Positions 50,332 to 59,305 of a stretch of 64,000 nt of DNA are shown piece after piece. This stretch comes from Pseudaminobacter salicylatoxidans. GTDB taxonomy: Bacteria; Pseudomonadota; Alphaproteobacteria; Rhizobiales; Rhizobiaceae. The position numbers and the translations under genes were made by a program. Below the pieces are notes generated by a model. That model saw only the letters and a list, made by a program, of their open reading frames with translations. It had not been told where the DNA came from and did not search any database. Each line of letters starts with the position of its first letter. The stretch's first letter is position 1. Where the stretch lies: NCBI RefSeq assembly GCF_003148475.1, contig NZ_QGGG01000008.1:1-64000 (forward strand). Reading direction: 5' to 3'.

Positions 50332-50892
50332 TCACCCGGCCGGTGCGTTCCTGATCAGCTCGCGCGCAACATAATCCGCCGCGCGCCGCCAGGCTTCGTC
50401 ATTGTCGCCGCGGAAGGTGAAGAGGCGATTGAACACCATCTGGCCGGACGCAACGTCGTAGACTTCCAGCCGCGCCCAGAGAACCAGCGTGCTCATCTTC
50501 TCCACCGCGCCGATGGCGAGAAACCGCGCGTCCGTTTCCCGCGCGCTGGCAAGCAGTTGCGCAAGCGTCATGCTCCGCCCGGAGCAGCGCGGGTCGGGAC
50601 ACGTCATCTGCTTCAACGTAAAGCGGCCGCTTTGCGACAATTCATCCTGCATGATGGCATCGAAGCGGACGAGGCGCGCCTCGTGCTCCGCCGTCTGATC
50701 GCGCTGCTCGCCGGAAGTATCGACGAGGAAGAAGCCCGCGACCGCCAGAGACGGCGGGTTCTCCGCCGCGCGCGCCAGCGTCAGGGCTGTCGCAGAGAAA
50801 AGCAATGCGCCAACCAGCGACAGGCTGGCCGCCAGCCGCCGAACCGCCGAATGGCGCGTGTCGCGGCCGAACACCCTGTTCGGAAATCCCAT
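50332..50892 (-). CDS. DUF2380 family periplasmic protein
   Basis: A 186-residue exported protein. Residues about 18-42 form a signal sequence ('RLAASLSLVGALLFSATALTLARAAE'). The mature part has the DUF2380 pattern 'LAVAGFFLVDTSGEQRDQTAEHEARLVRFDAIMQDELSQSGRFTLKQMTCP' and 'GAVEKMSTLVLWARLEVYDVASGQMVFNRLFTFRGDNDEAW'. It resembles the N-terminal region of outer-membrane lipoprotein-type proteins such as CsgG/TolB-N that sum up as 'penicillin-binding activator-like'. No function is known. One Cys pair (CPDPRC) may form a disulfide. A later start at residue 16-20 is possible. Confidence 0.75.
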   Translation of the reverse strand: MGFPNRVFGRDTRHSAVRRLAASLSLVGALLFSATALTLARAAENPPSLAVAGFFLVDTSGEQRDQTAEHEARLVRFDAIMQDELSQSGRFTLKQMTCPDPRCSGRSMTLAQLLASARETDARFLAIGAVEKMSTLVLWARLEVYDVASGQMVFNRLFTFRGDNDEAWRRAADYVARELIRNAPAG

Positions 50893-50992
50893 GCCGACCT
50901 CCCGTTCAGAAGCCTGGGGAATGGTTCAGGGTATGGAGCTTAAGCGCTGCCGGTATCGCTCACAACCGATACCGGCGCGGCAGCGCACATTC

Positions 50993-51898
50993 TCAGGCGC
51001 TGTATTTGCGCGGAAAAGTCGAGATCGCCAGCGAGGCCGCACGCACGCCGTGTTCCAGCGCTGCCTGCCCTCCCTCCTCCCGGCTCAGCGCCGCGAGGAA
51101 GGCGGCGTTGAACGTATCACCGGCGCCGACCGTATCGATAACCTTGACCGGCGGCGCCTTGGCCGACAGCAGCATGCCATCGCGCACTGCCGCAGCCCCA
51201 TCCGGCCCCTTCTTGATGACAAGGGTCTGCCCGCCGCCCAGGCGCGCGGAAAGCTTGATGATGGCGGCATCGAGGTCGTCGTCTTCCGCCAGCCCCTTCA
51301 CTTCCTCGGCATTGAGCAGAGCATAATCGACCAGCGAGAGCCACTCGAAGGAGCGGGCCATGTTGGCCGCGGTCCACCCTTCCGGCGGCCAGCCCGGGTC
51401 GATCGCGGTCTGCCAGCCCTGTCTTTTCAGCAGGCGCAGCAACTCGCTCGTGCCCTCGACCAGCGACGGCATCAGAAAGCCGCCGGATATGCAGGCAAAA
51501 CTCGACCCGCTCGGCGCGGCCGGAATCTGCGCCAGCAGATCGTCCAGCCTCGCATGATGCAGATGGCCCGGCGCGGTGAAGAACACCCGGTCGCCGCCCT
51601 TGTGGACAATGCCGACGCTGATGGTCGTGTCGGAATTGTCCGTCACCCATGTCGAGCAGGCTGCGTCGAAACTCTCGGCCAGCCACTTGCCCATCCCGTC
51701 GTTGCCGACGCTGGCCACCAGCCGATGCGCAATGCCCATGCCGCTCAGCGCCAGCGCCGTGTTGCCTGCCGAGCCGCCCGGTCGCATCTCGCTGCGCGGC
51801 ACCACGATTTCCGTGCCGACAGCCGGCCAGCCGTCGATTTCCCCCATGACGAGATCGACATTGACGTTTCCGAGGACGAGGAGAGGCGGTACTGGCAT
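50993..51898 (-). CDS. PfkB/ribokinase-family carbohydrate kinase
   Basis: A 301-residue sugar or nucleoside kinase. N-terminal 'LLVLGNVNVDLVMGEIDGWP' and 'RPGGSAGNTALALSGMG', and the C-terminal PfkB signature 'VIDTVGAGDTFNAAFLAAL' with catalytic Asp in GAGD. Last gene of the operon that starts with the sugar-binding protein at 58.9 kb, 18 bases after the oxidoreductase. It would phosphorylate the imported sugar or its oxidation product; which sugar is not evident. Confidence 0.88.
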   Translation of the reverse strand: MPVPPLLVLGNVNVDLVMGEIDGWPAVGTEIVVPRSEMRPGGSAGNTALALSGMGIAHRLVASVGNDGMGKWLAESFDAACSTWVTDNSDTTISVGIVHKGGDRVFFTAPGHLHHARLDDLLAQIPAAPSGSSFACISGGFLMPSLVEGTSELLRLLKRQGWQTAIDPGWPPEGWTAANMARSFEWLSLVDYALLNAEEVKGLAEDDDLDAAIIKLSARLGGGQTLVIKKGPDGAAAVRDGMLLSAKAPPVKVIDTVGAGDTFNAAFLAALSREEGGQAALEHGVRAASLAISTFPRKYSA

Positions 51899-51916
51899 GA
51901 CGAGTGAGGGACAGAC

Positions 51917-53161
51917 CTAGCTGATATGGCGTGCGACGACCGGCACGTAATCTTCGAGTTCAGGTGCGGGGAAGCGCACCGTCTCACCGATTTCGGCCGA
52001 ACGATAGAGCCCCATCAGGATTTCCACGACTGCGAGCCCGTCCTCGAAGGTCTCGAGCGGCGTCTCGCCCTTGCGGAAGCATTCCGTCATGTGGCGGTTC
52101 TCGTCCGTATAGCCGTAAATTCCGGCTTCGTCTTCCAGAACGGGCATCAGGCCCTGCTCGGCATTCTGCTTCTCCACCAGATCCTCGCCTTCGGAGCCGG
52201 TAACGGCGCGCGACATGAATATCTTGAGCCCGGTGTCGAGCGAGTTGAACTCCATCGCATATTCAGGTCCCAGCAGCTCGAGCTGGATGCGCAGGCCCGC
52301 GCCGACATAGGCCCACGAGGTCGTCGCCTCGATCATCAGCTCGTTGCCCTCTTCGTCCTCGAGAGACACGGTGGCGCGGGCGAAATCCTCGGACGGATGA
52401 TTGCGATAGTCCACGCCGCTGCCATAGCGCTGCTTGAGCTGGTCGGCATAATGCGGGCGCGTCCATTTCAGATTGGCGACCGTGCCGTTCACCGACTTGA
52501 CCCTGAGCGACTTGCGCGGCGCCCCGGGCTCGGTCAGCAGGTGGCGCGCCACTTCCACCGAATGGCACATCATGTCGGAGAGCACGCCGCCGCCCTGCTT
52601 GTCGCCCTGCCAGAACCAGGCCTCGTGTGGGCCGGAATGCTCTTCGGCCGCGCGCGCCAGATAGGGCCGGCCGGTGGTGGAGGCGGCACGGCGCCAGACG
52701 ATCTCCTTGCCGCGCAGGACGGGCGTGGAAAACACCTGGTTCTCCAGATAGCCGTGGTTCAGTCCCGCATCCTGCGCGAGGCGCAGCATCTCGCGCGCCT
52801 CGGCGATGGTGCGCGCCAGCGGCTTTTCGCAGGCCACCGCGAACACCCTGGAGCGGCCGGCCTTCACCTCGGCGTGGATCGTGCGCATGGTGTCGAGGCG
52901 GGTGTAGTTGGGTGAAAGGATCCAGATGGCATCCACGCTTTCGTCGCGCAGCAGGCTTTCCAGCGTCTCATGGCTCTTGCAGGCGCCGAGGCCGAGTTCC
53001 GTCACCATAGCCGAGAAATGCGCGCGGTTTTCCGCCTTGCGGCTGTAGACGCCCACGACATCGACATTGCGCACGCCGACCATGGACTTCAGGTGGAACT
53101 GGGCAATGAAACCGCTGCCTACAAACCCTACGCGCAGCCTCTCCTTCGGCAGATTGCTCAT
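51917..53161 (-). CDS. Gfo/Idh/MocA family oxidoreductase
   Basis: A 414-residue dehydrogenase, longer than the family norm of about 340-380. Rossmann motif 'LRVGFVGSGFIAQFHLKSM', 'VFAVACEKPLARTIAEAREML' (EKP motif) and 'GGGVLSDMMCHSVEVARHLL' (with the conserved catalytic His) are intact. Fits oxidation of a sugar or polyol at one carbon using NAD. Operon context: LacI regulator upstream by 21 bases, PfkB kinase downstream. The neighbouring transporter is of the ribose type, suggesting a pentose, polyol or similar. Confidence 0.88.
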   Translation of the reverse strand: MSNLPKERLRVGFVGSGFIAQFHLKSMVGVRNVDVVGVYSRKAENRAHFSAMVTELGLGACKSHETLESLLRDESVDAIWILSPNYTRLDTMRTIHAEVKAGRSRVFAVACEKPLARTIAEAREMLRLAQDAGLNHGYLENQVFSTPVLRGKEIVWRRAASTTGRPYLARAAEEHSGPHEAWFWQGDKQGGGVLSDMMCHSVEVARHLLTEPGAPRKSLRVKSVNGTVANLKWTRPHYADQLKQRYGSGVDYRNHPSEDFARATVSLEDEEGNELMIEATTSWAYVGAGLRIQLELLGPEYAMEFNSLDTGLKIFMSRAVTGSEGEDLVEKQNAEQGLMPVLEDEAGIYGYTDENRHMTECFRKGETPLETFEDGLAVVEILMGLYRSAEIGETVRFPAPELEDYVPVVARHIS

Positions 53162-53182
53162 GGATGCCTTCCTTTCAATCGA

Positions 53183-54208
53183 TCAATTGTCGGATGTCTT
53201 GGCCGGGCCGGTGGACCCGCGGATTTTCAGCGTCGTCTCGATCTCGACCAGCGGCTCGATAGCGGCGTCGCCGTTCATGACCTTCAAAAGCTGGTTCATG
53301 GCAAGTTGGCCGATCTGAGCGCGCGGCTGGCTGACGGTCGTGAGCGGCGGATAAAAGCACTCGCTCAGGAACAGGTCGTCGAAGCCGACGACGGAAACGT
53401 CGCCCGGCACGTCGAGCCCGAGCCGCCTCAGTTCGTTGATGGCGCCGAACGCCATCTCGTCATTGCCGATGAACAGGGCGGTCGGTTTGTCCGCCCGCGA
53501 AAACAGCTCCCGGCACAGCGCGGCACCAGAGGCGATCGTATAGTCGCCGATCGGCTCGTAGCCTTCGGGAATGGCCAGCCCGGCCGCTGCCATGGCCTTG
53601 CGATAGCCCTCCCGGCGCAGCACGCTCATGACTTCCGGCACAGGGCCGCAGATATGGGCGATGCGCCGGTGGCCAAGCGAAAGCAGGTGTTTCACCGCGC
53701 CGCAGGCCGCGCCGACATTGTCGATCTGCACATGCGGCAGCACGCAATCCTCGATCAGCTCCAGCGCCACGACGATGGGCAGCCGGCCAAGCTGCTTGGG
53801 GTCGCGCGACTGGCTCAAAGGCAGTTTGCCGTTCATCAGGATCATGCCGTCGGCATGGCCGTCGCGCAGCATGTCGAAATATTCGAGTTCGCGGCCCGGA
53901 TGGTTCTCGGTATTGCCCATCAGCACCGAATAGCCGGCCTCGCGGGCGGTGGCCTCCACGCCCTTGAATATCTCCAGATAGAACGGATTGCTGACGTCGC
54001 GCACCACCAGAAGCACCGCCATGGATTTCTGGGTGCGCAGGTTGCGGGCCCGCACGTTGGGCCGGTAGTCCAGCGATTGCGCCGCCTCGCGGATGCGCGA
54101 CAGCGTCGGCTCGGCGACCAGACCGGAATCCGACAGCGCGCGCGACACCGTGGCCGGCGACACGCCAGCACGCTCTGCGATATCCTTGATCTTGGCGCGA
54201 CTGCTCAT
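53183..54208 (-). CDS. LacI-family transcriptional regulator
   Basis: A 341-residue repressor. The N-terminal HTH 'KIKDIAERAGVSPATVSRALSDSGLVAEPTLSRIREAAQSLDYRPN' is canonical, and the hinge and periplasmic-binding-like core ('MAVLLVVRDVSNPFYLEIFKGVEATAREAGY', 'PTALFIGNDEMAFGAINELRRLGLDVPGDVSVVGFDD') follow. It should bind the perfect palindrome upstream of the binding-protein gene at 58904-58917. ATG at 54206-54208 is chosen, 10 bases after the permease stop; 13 open codons further up overlap the permease. Confidence 0.92.
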   Translation of the reverse strand: MSSRAKIKDIAERAGVSPATVSRALSDSGLVAEPTLSRIREAAQSLDYRPNVRARNLRTQKSMAVLLVVRDVSNPFYLEIFKGVEATAREAGYSVLMGNTENHPGRELEYFDMLRDGHADGMILMNGKLPLSQSRDPKQLGRLPIVVALELIEDCVLPHVQIDNVGAACGAVKHLLSLGHRRIAHICGPVPEVMSVLRREGYRKAMAAAGLAIPEGYEPIGDYTIASGAALCRELFSRADKPTALFIGNDEMAFGAINELRRLGLDVPGDVSVVGFDDLFLSECFYPPLTTVSQPRAQIGQLAMNQLLKVMNGDAAIEPLVEIETTLKIRGSTGPAKTSDN

Positions 54209-54218
54209 CGTTCGACGG

Positions 54219-55211
54219 TCAGCCTCGCATCGCCCGGCCGCGGCCATAAAACAGCATCAGCACCAGCAGCGTGGCGCCGAACACCATCTGCCGTCCGGAT
54301 TCGTCGATATGGATGGTGGTGAGGATGCTCTGCAGCACCACCAGAAGCACCGCGCCCGCCATGGTGCCGGTATAGTCGCCCTTGCCGCCGGCCAACGGCG
54401 TGCCGCCAAGCACCACCGCGATGATCGACGGCAGCATGTACTGCTCTCCGACATTGGAGAAGGACGAGCCCGAATAGCCGAGCAGGCAGAAACCGGCAAG
54501 CGCGGCGAACATGCCCGAAAGCATGAACAGCCCGACACGGATGGTTTTCACCGGCACACCGGCCATATAGGCCGCCTGCTCATTTGAACCGATGGCATAG
54601 ATGCGATAGCCGAACACCGTGCGCTTCAGCAGGAAGGCCATGAAGAGCCCGATGGCGATCCAGAGCCAGATGATGCCCGGCAGGCCAAGCAGGAAAGGCT
54701 GCGTCACGAAGCTCGACAATGCCGGCGCTGCCCGTCCCGAGGGCAGCCCGTTCCGGATCACCACCAGCAGCCCCTGCAGCACGCCGAGCATGCCGAGCGT
54801 CATCACCAGCGGCGGAATGCGCAGCAGCGTGATGCCGAGCCCGTTGAACAGGCCGAACAGCGCGCCCACCGCGATGCAGGCCAGAAGTGCCGGCAGGATG
54901 CCGCCGTCCGCACCGTTCATGACATTGCCGGCAACGATTGCCGCCAGCGAGACGATGCCCCCCACGGAAAGATCGATGCCCTCGCGCCCGCCCAGGATAA
55001 CGAGGTTCTGCCCGGCCGCCACGATGCCCATGACCGAAGCGACGATGAGCAGGCGCAGGATCTGCATGGGCGAAGCAAAGCCCGGCGACAGCGCTTCGCC
55101 GAGCGCCAGCAGCACCACGATGAGGATCAGCGCCACCACCAGCGGACGCTTCAGGAACTCGATCGCCCGCGACGGCGCCTTGATGGTCGAGACAGCGGTT
55201 TCGGTGCTCAT
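54219..55211 (-). CDS. Sugar ABC transporter permease (RbsC-like), second
   Basis: A 330-residue permease of the ribose/xylose/galactose family (BPD_transp_2). 'LKRPLVVALILIVVLLALGEALSPGFASPMQILRLLIVASVMGIVAAGQNLVIL', 'GREGIDLSVGGIVSLAAIVAG' and 'VVLGGTPLAGGKGDYTGTMAGAVLL' are family blocks. ATG at 55209-55211 overlaps the stop of the first permease (ATGA). Two different permeases in one operon imply a heterodimeric channel. Confidence 0.9.
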   Translation of the reverse strand: MSTETAVSTIKAPSRAIEFLKRPLVVALILIVVLLALGEALSPGFASPMQILRLLIVASVMGIVAAGQNLVILGGREGIDLSVGGIVSLAAIVAGNVMNGADGGILPALLACIAVGALFGLFNGLGITLLRIPPLVMTLGMLGVLQGLLVVIRNGLPSGRAAPALSSFVTQPFLLGLPGIIWLWIAIGLFMAFLLKRTVFGYRIYAIGSNEQAAYMAGVPVKTIRVGLFMLSGMFAALAGFCLLGYSGSSFSNVGEQYMLPSIIAVVLGGTPLAGGKGDYTGTMAGAVLLVVLQSILTTIHIDESGRQMVFGATLLVLMLFYGRGRAMRG

Positions 55212-56200
55212 GCGCGCGCTCCCCGGCTGACGAGAACGCCGGCCATCAGCGCGATCAGTATGGCGAGACCCTGAACCAGGTTCTGCCATTCGGACGGCGT
55301 GCCGACGAAGAAGACCAGCGAATTGATAAGCCCGATGATCAGGGCGCCGATCACCGAACCGGTGACGGTGCCGGCACCACCCGACAGCGCCGAACCGCCA
55401 AGCACCACGGCCGCGACGCTGTAGAGCGTCATCTTGCCGCCAACCAGCGGATCGCCGCTGGCGGTGTCGCCCGTAACGCACAGCGCCGCCAGCGCGGAAA
55501 ACAGGCCGCACAGCACATAGCCCTTGATTCGGATCAGCGTCACCGGCAGGCCGCTCTGGAAGGCGGCCATTGCGTCGTCACCCACGGCCAGCAGTTGGGT
55601 GCTCAGCCTCATGCGCGCCAGTATGCCGAGCACCAGCGCAACCGCCGCAACGACGTAGAACACGAAGGGGATGCCGAAATAGGTGCCGCCATAGGTCAGC
55701 CAGTATGCCTCCGGCGCCGGCGTTCCCGCCACCGGCAGCACATAGAGCGCAAGCCCGGTGAAGAAGATGCTGGTGGCGAAAGTGGCGACGATGGCCTGCA
55801 GCCGCAGGCCCGCGATCATGATGCCGTTGACGACGCCGCAGGCGATGCCGGTCAGCACGCCGACCAGGCAAGCGGCAAGCACGGTCAGGCCGCCACCGCC
55901 CCATTTCTCCATCAGCACGATGATGACGACATTGACCAGGGACACGATTGCGCCAACCGACAGGTCAATGTCGCCCGCATACACCACATAGGTCTGCGCG
56001 ACCGCCAGGAGCATCAGCGCCAGATAGGTGCTGACGAGCCCGGTGATCGACCCGAAACTCAGGCTGCGCGGCTCGAAGAAGCCGTTGAGCGCCACCAGCG
56101 CGACAAGGATGATCAGCGCCGGCACGAAGGGGAAGCGCTGGAGCACGCTTTTCAGGCCGCCTTCCCGGGCTGCGGAGGATGAAGAAGCAATCTGCTGCAT
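55208..56200 (-). CDS. Sugar ABC transporter permease (RbsC-like), first
   Basis: A 330-residue permease of the same family, with 'RFPFVPALIILVALVALNGFFEP', 'GDIDLSVGAIVSLVNVVIIVLMEKWG' and 'AAVVLGGSALSGGAGTVTGSVIGALIIG'. About eight to ten helices. It shares its first base with the ATPase stop codon (TGATG), so expression is coupled. Substrate class: pentoses, hexoses or polyols. Confidence 0.9.
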   Translation of the reverse strand: MQQIASSSSAAREGGLKSVLQRFPFVPALIILVALVALNGFFEPRSLSFGSITGLVSTYLALMLLAVAQTYVVYAGDIDLSVGAIVSLVNVVIIVLMEKWGGGGLTVLAACLVGVLTGIACGVVNGIMIAGLRLQAIVATFATSIFFTGLALYVLPVAGTPAPEAYWLTYGGTYFGIPFVFYVVAAVALVLGILARMRLSTQLLAVGDDAMAAFQSGLPVTLIRIKGYVLCGLFSALAALCVTGDTASGDPLVGGKMTLYSVAAVVLGGSALSGGAGTVTGSVIGALIIGLINSLVFFVGTPSEWQNLVQGLAILIALMAGVLVSRGARA

Positions 56201-57702
56201 CAGGCGGCCTCATAGGCGGCATGATAAAGGTTGTAGCGCGTGCGATCCGCGCCGGTGAGTTCGCGCGTCACCGAACCTGAATTGAAGACGAGGATGCGGT
56301 CGGCATTGTTGAGAAGCTCGGCATCCTCGGACGAGTAGAGCACGATGCCCATGCCTTCCGCTGCCAGTTCCCGGATAAGCGCGAAAAGATCGGTCTTGGC
56401 GGCGAGGTCGATGCCCTTGGTCGGATCGTCCAGCAACAGCACGTCCGGCCGGTCGATCAGCCAGCGGGCGATGACGATCTTCTGCTGATTGCCGCCCGAG
56501 AGCGAGTTGATCGGCTGTTCCAGCGCCTGGAACTTCGTCTTCAACGCCTGCAATGGTTTCAACGCGCGTTCGCGCAGACGCGAGGGCCGCGCCAGCATCA
56601 GCCGGTTTCGCAGAAAATGGATCGGCGTGAGGTTTTCAAGGAGCGGTCGCCCCTGCAGGATGCCGTCGCGGCGACGGTCGCCCGAAACATAGGCGCAGCC
56701 GGCCGCAATCGCCTCGCGCGGCGAGCGCATGGCATGCGCCTTTCCGTTCAGCGTGATCGATCCCGCCTGGTGCGGCAACGCGCCGAATATGGCGCGCATC
56801 ACCGAAGACTGGCCCTGCCCATGCAGCCCGCCGAAACCGAGGATTTCACCTTTGGCCACCTCGAAACCGACATTGCGAAAGCCCGGTCCGCTAAAGTCTT
56901 GCACGGACAGCACCGTCGCGCGCGACGTGGCGTGGACCGCCGGCGCCACCGACGGCGTCGCCAGTTCCTCGCGCTCGCCAACCATCTGATGGATGATAGT
57001 CGCCTGGTCCGTCTCGGCGATCCGCGACGTCGCGACCGTCTCGCCATCGCGGATGACGGTCACGCGGTCGCCGATGGCGAAAATCTCGTCCATTCGGTGC
57101 GAGATGAAGATGATCGCCCTGCCCTCGCCCTTCAGCCGGCGCAATATCTCGAAAAAGCGGTCCACCTGCGCCCGGTCGAGCGCGGAGGTCGGCTCGTCGA
57201 AGATGAGGACAGGCGCTTCGGTCGCCAGCGCCTTCATGATCTCGACGAGCTGGCGCTGGTCGGCGCGCAACGTCTCGACAGGCGTATCCGCAGAGAACCC
57301 CTCGCCGGCCACGTCTGCAAAGTCGGCGATGACGCGCCGGGCCTTTTCCTCCAGCGTCGCGCGATCCACGAAGACACCGCTCTTCACCGGAAGCGCGGGC
57401 AGGTAGATGTTTTCGGCGACGGTGCGCCGGGCCGCCAGCGAAAGCTCCTGGTAGAAGATGCCGATGCCCAGGGCGCGCGCCGCCTGCGGCCCGGCAATCG
57501 TCACCGGCTTGCCGTCCAGCAGCACCTCGCCGGCATCCGGCTTCACGCTGCCGGCCACGATCTTGCACAGCGTGCTCTTGCCCGAACCGTTCGAGCCGAT
57601 CAGCACATGGACTTCGCCGGGAAGCAGATGCAAATCGCCACGGCGCAGGGCGAGCGTCGCGCCATATGCCTTGCGCGCGCCGCGTATCAGCAGCTCGGAC
57701 AT
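56200..57702 (-). CDS. Sugar ABC transporter ATPase (RbsA-like)
   Basis: A 500-residue double ATPase of the monosaccharide importer family. Domain 1: Walker A 'GSNGSGKST', Walker B 'VLIFDEPTSALD'; its signature motif lies in 'VETLRADQRQLVEIMKAL', where the usual LSxxQ is replaced by RADQR. Domain 2: degenerate Walker A region 'GLHGQGQSSVMRAIFG' (no Lys), signature 'LSGGNQQKIVIARWL', Walker B 'VLLLDDPTKGID'. A degenerate second nucleotide site is normal in RbsA/MglA proteins. A 128-base gap follows the binding-protein gene. Confidence 0.91.
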   Translation of the reverse strand: MSELLIRGARKAYGATLALRRGDLHLLPGEVHVLIGSNGSGKSTLCKIVAGSVKPDAGEVLLDGKPVTIAGPQAARALGIGIFYQELSLAARRTVAENIYLPALPVKSGVFVDRATLEEKARRVIADFADVAGEGFSADTPVETLRADQRQLVEIMKALATEAPVLIFDEPTSALDRAQVDRFFEILRRLKGEGRAIIFISHRMDEIFAIGDRVTVIRDGETVATSRIAETDQATIIHQMVGEREELATPSVAPAVHATSRATVLSVQDFSGPGFRNVGFEVAKGEILGFGGLHGQGQSSVMRAIFGALPHQAGSITLNGKAHAMRSPREAIAAGCAYVSGDRRRDGILQGRPLLENLTPIHFLRNRLMLARPSRLRERALKPLQALKTKFQALEQPINSLSGGNQQKIVIARWLIDRPDVLLLDDPTKGIDLAAKTDLFALIRELAAEGMGIVLYSSEDAELLNNADRILVFNSGSVTRELTGADRTRYNLYHAAYEAA

Positions 57703-57728
57703 TGTTTTCGGTTCCTGTCGAGCGGGTT

Positions 57729-57743
57729 CATCCTGTCAGGATG
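57729..57743. promoter_or_regulatory. CATCCTG-T-CAGGATG dyad between binding protein and ATPase genes
   Basis: A 15-base inverted repeat with one central base. On the minus strand it lies after the binding-protein gene and 27 bases before the ATPase start. It may be part of an RNA hairpin that lowers expression of the downstream genes relative to the abundant binding protein, a common arrangement; other roles cannot be excluded. Confidence 0.4.
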
Positions 57744-57830
57744 ACCTCAACTCCCCTGTTTGGCCACGGCCTTCGTCGGCGGCCGGACAGCCCGGAGCGC
57801 GCGGAAAGGACCGCACGCCCCGGAAGCGCA

Positions 57831-58856
57831 TCACTTGAACAGCTTTTCAGCATCCTCGATGGAAAGCTGGCTGGTGTAGGAATAGTATCCCGGCTTGCCG
57901 TCCAGCGCCTGCGCGGCCTCGTCGAGGTTCTTGTTGTCGATGAAGGGGATCGGCAGATACATGGCGTTGCCATACTGGCCAGCCGTCGCCGGCTCCTTCA
58001 GTTCCTTGCCCTGCAGCATCAGCACGGCCACGTTCAGCGCGCTGGCCATGACGCCGGGCGGGTTCACCGAAGCGCCCGAATTCAGCTTGTCGGCCTTCCA
58101 GATGTCGATGAAGTCCTTACGGATTTCGCCGCTGGCGGCGATGGAATCCTGCTTCTTGGCGTCGATGATCGACTTCCAGGCACCGGCGGCCATGCCGTCC
58201 TGCACCCAGACGCCATTGATGTCGGGATAGGTGGCGAGCAGGTTCTGCATGGCCTGCTGGCCCTGCGCCTGGTCCCAGTTGGCGTTCACCTCGTTGACGA
58301 GCTTGATGTCCGGATAGTCGGCGAAGACTTCCTTGTAGCCGGCCACGCGCATTTCATTGGCCGGATGGCCCGCCACGCCGTTGATGGCCACGACATTGCC
58401 CTTGCCGCCCAGCGTCTCGGCCAGCCACTTGGCGCCGGCCGCACCCCAGGCCTTCTGGTCGATGCCGACATAGGTGGCGTCCTTGGACGACACTTCGGCA
58501 TCGGTGGCGATGACGAGGATGCCCTGCTGCTTGGCCTGCTTGAAGATCGGGTCGAAGGCCGTCGGGCTGTTCGGGTTGATGATGATGGCATCGACGCCCT
58601 GGCTCATGAAGTTGCGCACATGGGCGATCTGCCCCGGCACGTCGACATTGGCGCTCTGCACCACGACCTCGACATTGACGCCCTTGTCCTTCCAGGCTTC
58701 GGCGGCCGCCTTGGCCTCGTCGATCATCTGGGTACGCCACTCGCTGCCGACCCAGCCATTGCTCAGGCCGACCTTGAGATCCTTGGCCTGCGTCGAAAAC
58801 ACGGAAACCGCGAGCGCGGCCACCGTGGTCAGGGCAAGCGTAGTCAACTTTTTCAT
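57831..58856 (-). CDS. Sugar ABC transporter substrate-binding protein
   Basis: A 341-residue periplasmic sugar-binding protein (type I fold, ribose/ABC sugar family). Signal peptide at residues 1-24 (MKKLTTLALTTVAALAVSVFSTQA). 'KVGLSNGWVGSEWRTQMIDEAKAAAEAW', 'GVDAIIINPNSPTAFDPIFKQAKQQGILVIATDAEV' and 'INGVAGHPANEMRVAGYKEVF' are family blocks. First gene of the catabolic operon; GGAGGAA precedes the start, and a LacI-type operator lies 48 bases upstream. Ligand unknown. Confidence 0.92.
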   Translation of the reverse strand: MKKLTTLALTTVAALAVSVFSTQAKDLKVGLSNGWVGSEWRTQMIDEAKAAAEAWKDKGVNVEVVVQSANVDVPGQIAHVRNFMSQGVDAIIINPNSPTAFDPIFKQAKQQGILVIATDAEVSSKDATYVGIDQKAWGAAGAKWLAETLGGKGNVVAINGVAGHPANEMRVAGYKEVFADYPDIKLVNEVNANWDQAQGQQAMQNLLATYPDINGVWVQDGMAAGAWKSIIDAKKQDSIAASGEIRKDFIDIWKADKLNSGASVNPPGVMASALNVAVLMLQGKELKEPATAGQYGNAMYLPIPFIDNKNLDEAAQALDGKPGYYSYTSQLSIEDAEKLFK

Positions 58857-58903
58857 GTGTTCCTCCCACGAAAATAACCAAACCAAGGCGATATTATCCG
58901 GAA

Positions 58904-58917
58904 TGAAATCGATTTCA
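58904..58917. promoter_or_regulatory. LacI-family operator
   Basis: TGAAATCGATTTCA is a perfect 14-bp palindrome with the central CG typical of LacI-family operators. It lies 48 bases upstream of the binding-protein start codon, in the operon that encodes a LacI regulator. Confidence 0.85.
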
Positions 58918-59021
58918 ATAGCCCGAAAGAGTCAAAATTCGTGCTCTTTTGCATAATTTTCGTGGTGAATTTGGCGCATTCAAGTGCCTGTCCACAGGCC
59001 GCGCCGCAGGGATCACAAAAG

Positions 59022-59036
59022 TTAACAGGACGTTAA
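59022..59036. promoter_or_regulatory. Perfect CtrA box upstream of visN
   Basis: TTAA (59022-59025), 7 bases CAGGACG, TTAA (59033-59036): an exact match to the CtrA consensus TTAA-N7-TTAA. It lies 270 bases before the visN start codon and 166 bases before the sugar-binding protein gene, facing both. Two GAATC sites follow on the visN side. Confidence 0.65.
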
Positions 59037-59305
59037 TGTGCGGGGTTTTATGTTGGAATCCCGTAGGTTAGAGTAAGCACGAATCAGTCGGCGATGGGGG
59101 CCATCGAAGCGATCAGATGCCAAAGGCGTCCTTTGTCGGGCGCGGATGGCGATTGCGCTCGTCCAACCCCTGCAGCCCGGCAGATAACACCACTACGGTG
59201 CGCGGTTTCGTATCAGTGAAAGCGTTCCAGGCCCTTTGCGTCGGCGTCGCCGCAGCGGGGTGCAATATTCTATTGGCCGTTTTTTGAGGCCGCATCTGTA
59301 GGGCA

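Larger units (their letters stand above)
58857..59305. promoter_or_regulatory. Divergent region between the sugar operon and visN
   Basis: 449 bases with no supported gene. It holds the LacI-type palindrome (58904-58917), a GAGTC (58929-58933), the CtrA box (59022-59036) and GAATC sites at 59056-59060 and 59081-59085. The 59113-59295 stretch is open on the minus strand but shows no coding character. Confidence 0.6.
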
